DNA from: W425 sp964503235
GTDB taxonomy: Bacteria > Chloroflexota > Dehalococcoidia > Dehalococcoidales > RBG-16-60-22
Assembly (NCBI GenBank): GCA_964503235.1
Contig: CAZCZJ010000093.1
Location: 1 to 8,557 of the forward strand
Direction: 5' to 3'
Length of the DNA: 8,557 nt
Below, one piece after another: positions 5,401 through 8,557 of this stretch. The notes under the pieces were generated by a model, which worked only from the letters and a program-made list of their open reading frames with translations, made no database searches and was not told the origin of the DNA. Position 1 is the stretch's first letter. Every line of letters begins with the position of its first letter. Both the position numbers and the translations under genes were made by a program.

Positions 5401-6564
5401 ATGATAAATAACCTGCCGGAGCTCAGTCTGAGCGAGAAAGAACGCCGCTGGTCGCTGCTGCGTGACAAATTAAAAGCAGCCGAGCTATCGGCTCTTATCG
5501 TTTACGGGGGCAGCCAGCTGGGCGTGCCGGTACATTACCTGACCGGGGTGTGGGGAACAAGGATGAACATGGTCATTTTCCCGGTTGAGGGCGAGCCGGT
5601 ATTCCTGATTCCCAGTAACAGTGGCCAGACGCCGGAGAAGGTTGCGGAACGGGGCTGCTGGATAGACGTTGATAATATCCGCCTCTCTCCTAATCTGGCA
5701 GCGGACGCCGCCAGTCATATCATTAATCTGAAGCTGGATAAGAGCCGGATTGGCATAGATAGTTTCCGCTGGTGGCCTGTATTCGATTATCAGCTGTTTT
5801 CCGATATATGCCCCGATGTTGAGGTGGTCGAAGCGCACCGTCTCTTCGGTGAAATCCGTGGTCCCAAGAGCGAAGAAGAACTGGCGGTTATGCAGAAGGC
5901 TATAGAGATTTCCGACCTGGCTCACTATGCGTTTCTGGCAAACCTGAGTTCGGGTATAACCGAAGAAGAAGCGGCGGGGAAAGCGGGAGAAGTCCTCGAC
6001 GCCCATGATATCGGCGACAGGATTGTTCTTATTCACAGTAATCCCGGGGCATCATATCCCAACCGCCCGGGGCCCGCGATTATTCAGAAGCCCAATCCGG
6101 TGACGTTTTCTCCGGAATTTACCAGGAACAAGGGATACGGCGCCCAGATGATTCGAGCTTACTGGTGGGAGGAGCCGAAAGATATCTTTAAAAGGATGTT
6201 CGAGCTCTGGGGTGAGATGAGAAAGATGATAGAGACCGAATTTCGGCCGGGGGTTGAGATTACCGATGCCGGGAAAAAGATAGAAGAACTGGTGGCTGAA
6301 TACGGTTTTGAGTGCGATAAACTGGGTCATGCCGTGGGTCTTTCCTACGGTGATGCCCCCTATATTACCGCGGGACCGCATCAGAAGGACTTCATGGAGT
6401 GGACTATCCTGGCCAACGAAGTGTACGCCGTCCATCCCATGGTGAGATGCCAGGGCTACGTCGCGCCTTTCTCGATGATAGGTGATATGTATTTCATCGG
6501 GGAGGACAGCACCACCCGGATGACCACCGCTTTATCCGGTCTACCGGAATATATTCCGCAATAA
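5401..6564 (+). CDS. Creatinase-like M24-fold protein lacking most metal ligands
   Basis: A 387-residue protein with the two-domain layout of M24B proteins (creatinase, prolidase, aminopeptidase P): an N-terminal domain (about 10-145) and a pita-bread C-terminal domain (about 158-375). The family's five metal ligands are Asp, Asp, His, Glu, Glu. Here the positions read S237, Q249 (in Q-M-I-R where D-I-T-R is usual), H310 (in L-G-H-A-V-G-L), H345 (in V-H-P where E-P is usual) and G361. Only the His remains, so a dinuclear metal peptidase is very unlikely. Creatinase also works without metal but keeps the two Glu that are lost here. The fold is sure, the reaction unknown: a metal-free C-N hydrolase or a binding protein are options. 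AGGGAAGG supports the start. The next gene follows after 29 bases. Confidence 0.85.
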   Translation: MINNLPELSLSEKERRWSLLRDKLKAAELSALIVYGGSQLGVPVHYLTGVWGTRMNMVIFPVEGEPVFLIPSNSGQTPEKVAERGCWIDVDNIRLSPNLAADAASHIINLKLDKSRIGIDSFRWWPVFDYQLFSDICPDVEVVEAHRLFGEIRGPKSEEELAVMQKAIEISDLAHYAFLANLSSGITEEEAAGKAGEVLDAHDIGDRIVLIHSNPGASYPNRPGPAIIQKPNPVTFSPEFTRNKGYGAQMIRAYWWEEPKDIFKRMFELWGEMRKMIETEFRPGVEITDAGKKIEELVAEYGFECDKLGHAVGLSYGDAPYITAGPHQKDFMEWTILANEVYAVHPMVRCQGYVAPFSMIGDMYFIGEDSTTRMTTALSGLPEYIPQ

Positions 6565-6593
6565 GCATCCGACGTAAATACCCGGAGAAATAA

Positions 6594-7550
6594 ATGAAAA
6601 GCATCATTGTATATTTTTCGCAGACGGGAAACACCCGCCAGATAGCCGGGGCAATCCAGGCTGGCATTAGCGGGTTAAACGGTGAATGTGACCTCGCCCG
6701 GATTCAGGATGTCGGTAATGATGACCTGCAAAAATACGATTTAATCGGACTGGGCAGCCCCGTCTGGCACCGCCGCGAACCCGCTAACGTGCTGGGTTTC
6801 ATCGAATACAGCCTGAAATCGCTGGAAGGCAAGCACGCCTTTACGTTCTGCACCCACGGTCTTTACCCGGGCCATTTTATCGGCAGGGTCGTCCCCGCGC
6901 TGAGGCTGGAAGGGCTGACGGTCGTTGGCTGGAAAAGCTGGTATTGCAGTGTCTGGCTGCCCGAGCACCCCAAGCCCTATTTTACTGACGGTCACCCCGA
7001 TGAAATCGATCTGAAAGAAGCAAAGGATTTCGGCAGAGAAATGGCGGAACGCAGTCGGCGGTTATACGACGGCGAGACGAATTTTATCCCGATATTACCC
7101 GTCGGGCGCGAATATCACGAGCTTTATCCGGGACCGGGCAGCACTGACCGTGCCGGACGGAGGAGTAATCCCGACGGCTCGCTGGACATGATAGACCTGC
7201 GCAGCTTTGATTTTAAAGTAAATAAGGAGAAATGCAATTATCCTCAATGTACGGTCTGTATCGATAACTGCCCAACCGGCAGTATAAATTTTAGTGTGTC
7301 CCCGCCCCTTTTCCGCCAGAACTGCGACCGGTGCTTCTTTTGCGAGCAGATTTGCCCCCGGGGCGCTATCGAAGTCGATTGGCAGCCACTGGCTGATTTT
7401 GTGAAGAAGAACGTCATCGATAACTGGGTATCGGTAGCTGAAGAAGCCGTCGCCAGCGGGCGTTTACGGAGACTTGTGCCTCCGGAGGAAGTCGGCCTGA
7501 AGACTCCCTGGTATACGGTAAAAAAACCGCCGCGTCTCAAGCCTTTATAA
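6594..7550 (+). CDS. Flavodoxin-ferredoxin fusion (EFR1-type)
   Basis: A 318-residue soluble electron carrier. Residues 1-160 form a flavodoxin domain with the FMN phosphate loop S-Q-T-G-N-T (9-14) and a G-S-P-V-W loop (54-58) beside the flavin. Residues 205-262 form a ferredoxin domain with two 4Fe-4S motifs: C214/219/222/226 (the first spacing is four residues rather than the usual two) and C244/247/250/254, each ending in C-P. The layout matches proteins called EFR1 family ferredoxins. About 60 residues follow, ending in a basic tail. It is probably a one- or two-electron adapter between ferredoxin pools and a flavin or enzyme partner. GGAG lies about eight bases before the ATG. It shares a unit with the M24-fold gene and converges on the DUF169 gene. 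Confidence 0.88.
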   Translation: MKSIIVYFSQTGNTRQIAGAIQAGISGLNGECDLARIQDVGNDDLQKYDLIGLGSPVWHRREPANVLGFIEYSLKSLEGKHAFTFCTHGLYPGHFIGRVVPALRLEGLTVVGWKSWYCSVWLPEHPKPYFTDGHPDEIDLKEAKDFGREMAERSRRLYDGETNFIPILPVGREYHELYPGPGSTDRAGRRSNPDGSLDMIDLRSFDFKVNKEKCNYPQCTVCIDNCPTGSINFSVSPPLFRQNCDRCFFCEQICPRGAIEVDWQPLADFVKKNVIDNWVSVAEEAVASGRLRRLVPPEEVGLKTPWYTVKKPPRLKPL

Positions 7551-7599
7551 AGCTGGTATCTTACCTTTGACGGCTTCTCTGGTTTCCGGTGACGGCTAA

Positions 7600-8355
7600 T
7601 CAAATATTCTGAAACTCGTTAAACAGTTCCCCCATCACTTTGTCGTGCCGCGCCAGGAATTCCTCGCGGGTATCGGTGAAGGCAGGCAGTACCCATTCCA
7701 TCTCATTCAGGCTCCGGGTGATATCCGGTATCTGGTTGTAGGGGACTGATATCAGGATGAATCCCTCCGGATATACCTTTCTGGCTTTCATACCGAAGGT
7801 CATGCCGGTGGGCACGAAATTAACTTTGCTGCTCTGGTAGGGGTAGGTAAAGACCCAGGCACACGCCCCCACCATGGATATCCTGCTTTCCCAGAGCTCA
7901 CCTGTGGCGTATGTCATCGCCCTCATCACGATTTCCGCCTGATTTGGTGTAGCGACGATGACCATCAGGTCCGGCTCGAAGGAGAGCTTGTCCACGGTAG
8001 CGAAGGCCACGTAGTTCACCGTGCCCCGCGCCATGGCCGGGGCCTGCTGGTTCAGCTTGGCGTTGGCGCGCGCATCCTCGAAAAGACCCCATTTCATGCC
8101 TACCTGTCCACTCTCCCCGATGGGTGAGGGGTCGGACATCCCCATCGTCCCCTTACCGGCGCAGTCCTCGTTATCCTTGGTGATATAGAAAGGGATTTTC
8201 CGCTGCTGGGCTTCGTTGACCATCTCGCAGAGGGCCATGGTCTTATCGAGCTGCTCCAGTCCCTCCGGCTTGTAAGTCAGGAACTTTATGCCGACGGGCG
8301 GATACTCGAAGTTGAATTTCTGATAGATGGAATAGTCGGTCTGGTTCGTGTTCAT
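7600..8355 (-). CDS. DUF169 family protein
   Basis: A 251-residue soluble protein. The P-P-V-G-I-K-F motif at 19-25, the C-E-M-V-x-x-A segment at 43-49, C65 in a D-C-A-G-K-G turn and C165 in G-A-C-A-W are the features I associate with DUF169. Members are common in anaerobes and methanogens, and the family's function is unknown to me. The three cysteines are spread along the chain and could meet to bind a metal or cluster, which is inference. GGGGGAG just before ATG 8355 fixes the start. It is a single leftward gene whose stop lies 49 bases from that of the flavodoxin-ferredoxin gene, with no clear terminator between. A link to the redox genes is suggested only by neighbourhood. Confidence 0.82.
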   Translation of the reverse strand: MNTNQTDYSIYQKFNFEYPPVGIKFLTYKPEGLEQLDKTMALCEMVNEAQQRKIPFYITKDNEDCAGKGTMGMSDPSPIGESGQVGMKWGLFEDARANAKLNQQAPAMARGTVNYVAFATVDKLSFEPDLMVIVATPNQAEIVMRAMTYATGELWESRISMVGACAWVFTYPYQSSKVNFVPTGMTFGMKARKVYPEGFILISVPYNQIPDITRSLNEMEWVLPAFTDTREEFLARHDKVMGELFNEFQNI

Positions 8356-8369
8356 TTTCTCCCCCTTTG

Positions 8370-8491
8370 AATAAGTGCTGCAATCTAAAATACAGGTATT
8401 ATCAAAACCGATTTATGGATTAAGACTTATGCAGTTCAGTTCGGTCGGGCATACCCTGCTGGGGTATACAATATCATAAGAAACACTTATT
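8370..8491. repeat. Spaced inverted repeat AATAAGTG / CACTTATT
   Basis: AATAAGTG (8370-8377) and its exact complement CACTTATT (8484-8491) flank about 106 bases upstream of the DUF169 gene. The match continues imperfectly (TTG before the first arm, TTTTCAA after the second). It might be a pair of operator half-sites or the ends of a small degenerate element. Chance cannot be excluded for eight bases in AT-rich DNA. Confidence 0.25.
8451..8467. repeat. Inverted repeat ATACCC-N5-GGGTAT
   Basis: Six-base perfect arms around a five-base centre, about 95 bases upstream of the DUF169 start. No T tract follows on either strand, so it is not an intrinsic terminator. An operator for the leftward gene, or structure in a transcript from beyond the right edge, are the options. 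Confidence 0.35.
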
Positions 8492-8529
8492 TTCAACGGG
8501 GTTTTATTTGCATTTGGTTGATAGGTGCT

Positions 8530-8557
8530 TACCTCACCCCTGACCCCTCTCCAGTCG
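8530..8557. repeat. Left arm of a probable C-rich dispersed repeat, cut by the window edge
   Basis: The last 28 bases have the ACCTCACCCC, TGACCCCTCTCC rhythm of short dispersed repeats common between genes in Chloroflexota and some other bacteria. In those, CCCTCTCC is usually followed after a few bases by GGAGAGGG, forming a hairpin. The second arm would lie beyond the edge. The assignment rests on recalled resemblance only. Confidence 0.35.

Noticed and set aside
5401..6564. Functional Xaa-Pro aminopeptidase or prolidase
   Set aside because: Four of the five metal-ligand positions are substituted; only the fold supports that name.
7551..7599. Bidirectional terminator between the flavodoxin-ferredoxin and DUF169 genes
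   Set aside because: Only a four-base arm pair (GGTA/TACC) and a direct GACGGCT repeat are present, with no stable hairpin plus T tract.

Overview
The window looks like chromosomal DNA from a strictly anaerobic bacterium. Iron-sulfur, molybdopterin and flavodoxin/ferredoxin redox proteins dominate, and nothing in it needs oxygen. The mix of a Crp/Fnr-type regulator, several small NTF2-fold proteins, an M24-fold protein, a DUF169 protein and roughly 50% GC recalls uncultured Chloroflexota of the Dehalococcoidia type. That assignment is an impression from gene content; there is no marker gene to prove it. I see no rRNA, tRNA, CRISPR array, insertion sequence or transposase.

Region 1 (1-2169, minus strand) is one operon. 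It reads, in transcription order, a four-cluster ferredoxin subunit, an eight-helix NrfD/PsrC-type membrane subunit, and the N-terminal 182 residues of a DMSO-reductase-family molybdopterin (Mo or W) enzyme that runs off the left edge. Region 2 (2170-2444) is an AT-rich divergent control region with two adjacent Crp/Fnr-style palindromes. Region 3 (2445-3584, plus strand) holds a cysteine-free Crp/Fnr regulator followed by a small SnoaL/BaiE-like NTF2-fold protein. Region 4 (3603-5202, minus strand) holds two more NTF2-like genes, one of them with an internal duplication (DUF8021-like), behind a recognisable promoter. Region 5 (5401-7550, plus strand) is a two-gene unit: an M24/creatinase-fold protein that has lost four of the five usual metal ligands, and a flavodoxin-ferredoxin fusion. 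Region 6 (7600-8355, minus strand) is a DUF169 protein. The right edge carries small inverted repeats and what looks like the first arm of a dispersed C-rich repeat.

A plausible joint role, which is inference, is a regulated anaerobic catabolic module. The Mo/W enzyme would act on a substrate and exchange electrons with quinone through the ferredoxin and NrfD subunits. The NTF2-fold proteins would be cofactor-free lyases, isomerases or binding proteins acting on the same substrate class. The creatinase-like protein might cleave a C-N bond, and the flavodoxin-ferredoxin protein would link low-potential electron carriers. The regulator between the blocks probably senses a small molecule rather than oxygen. 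The most testable signal is the match between its unusual recognition helix (Val where Crp/Fnr proteins have Glu) and the unusual GTAAC-N4-GTTAC palindromes beside it.
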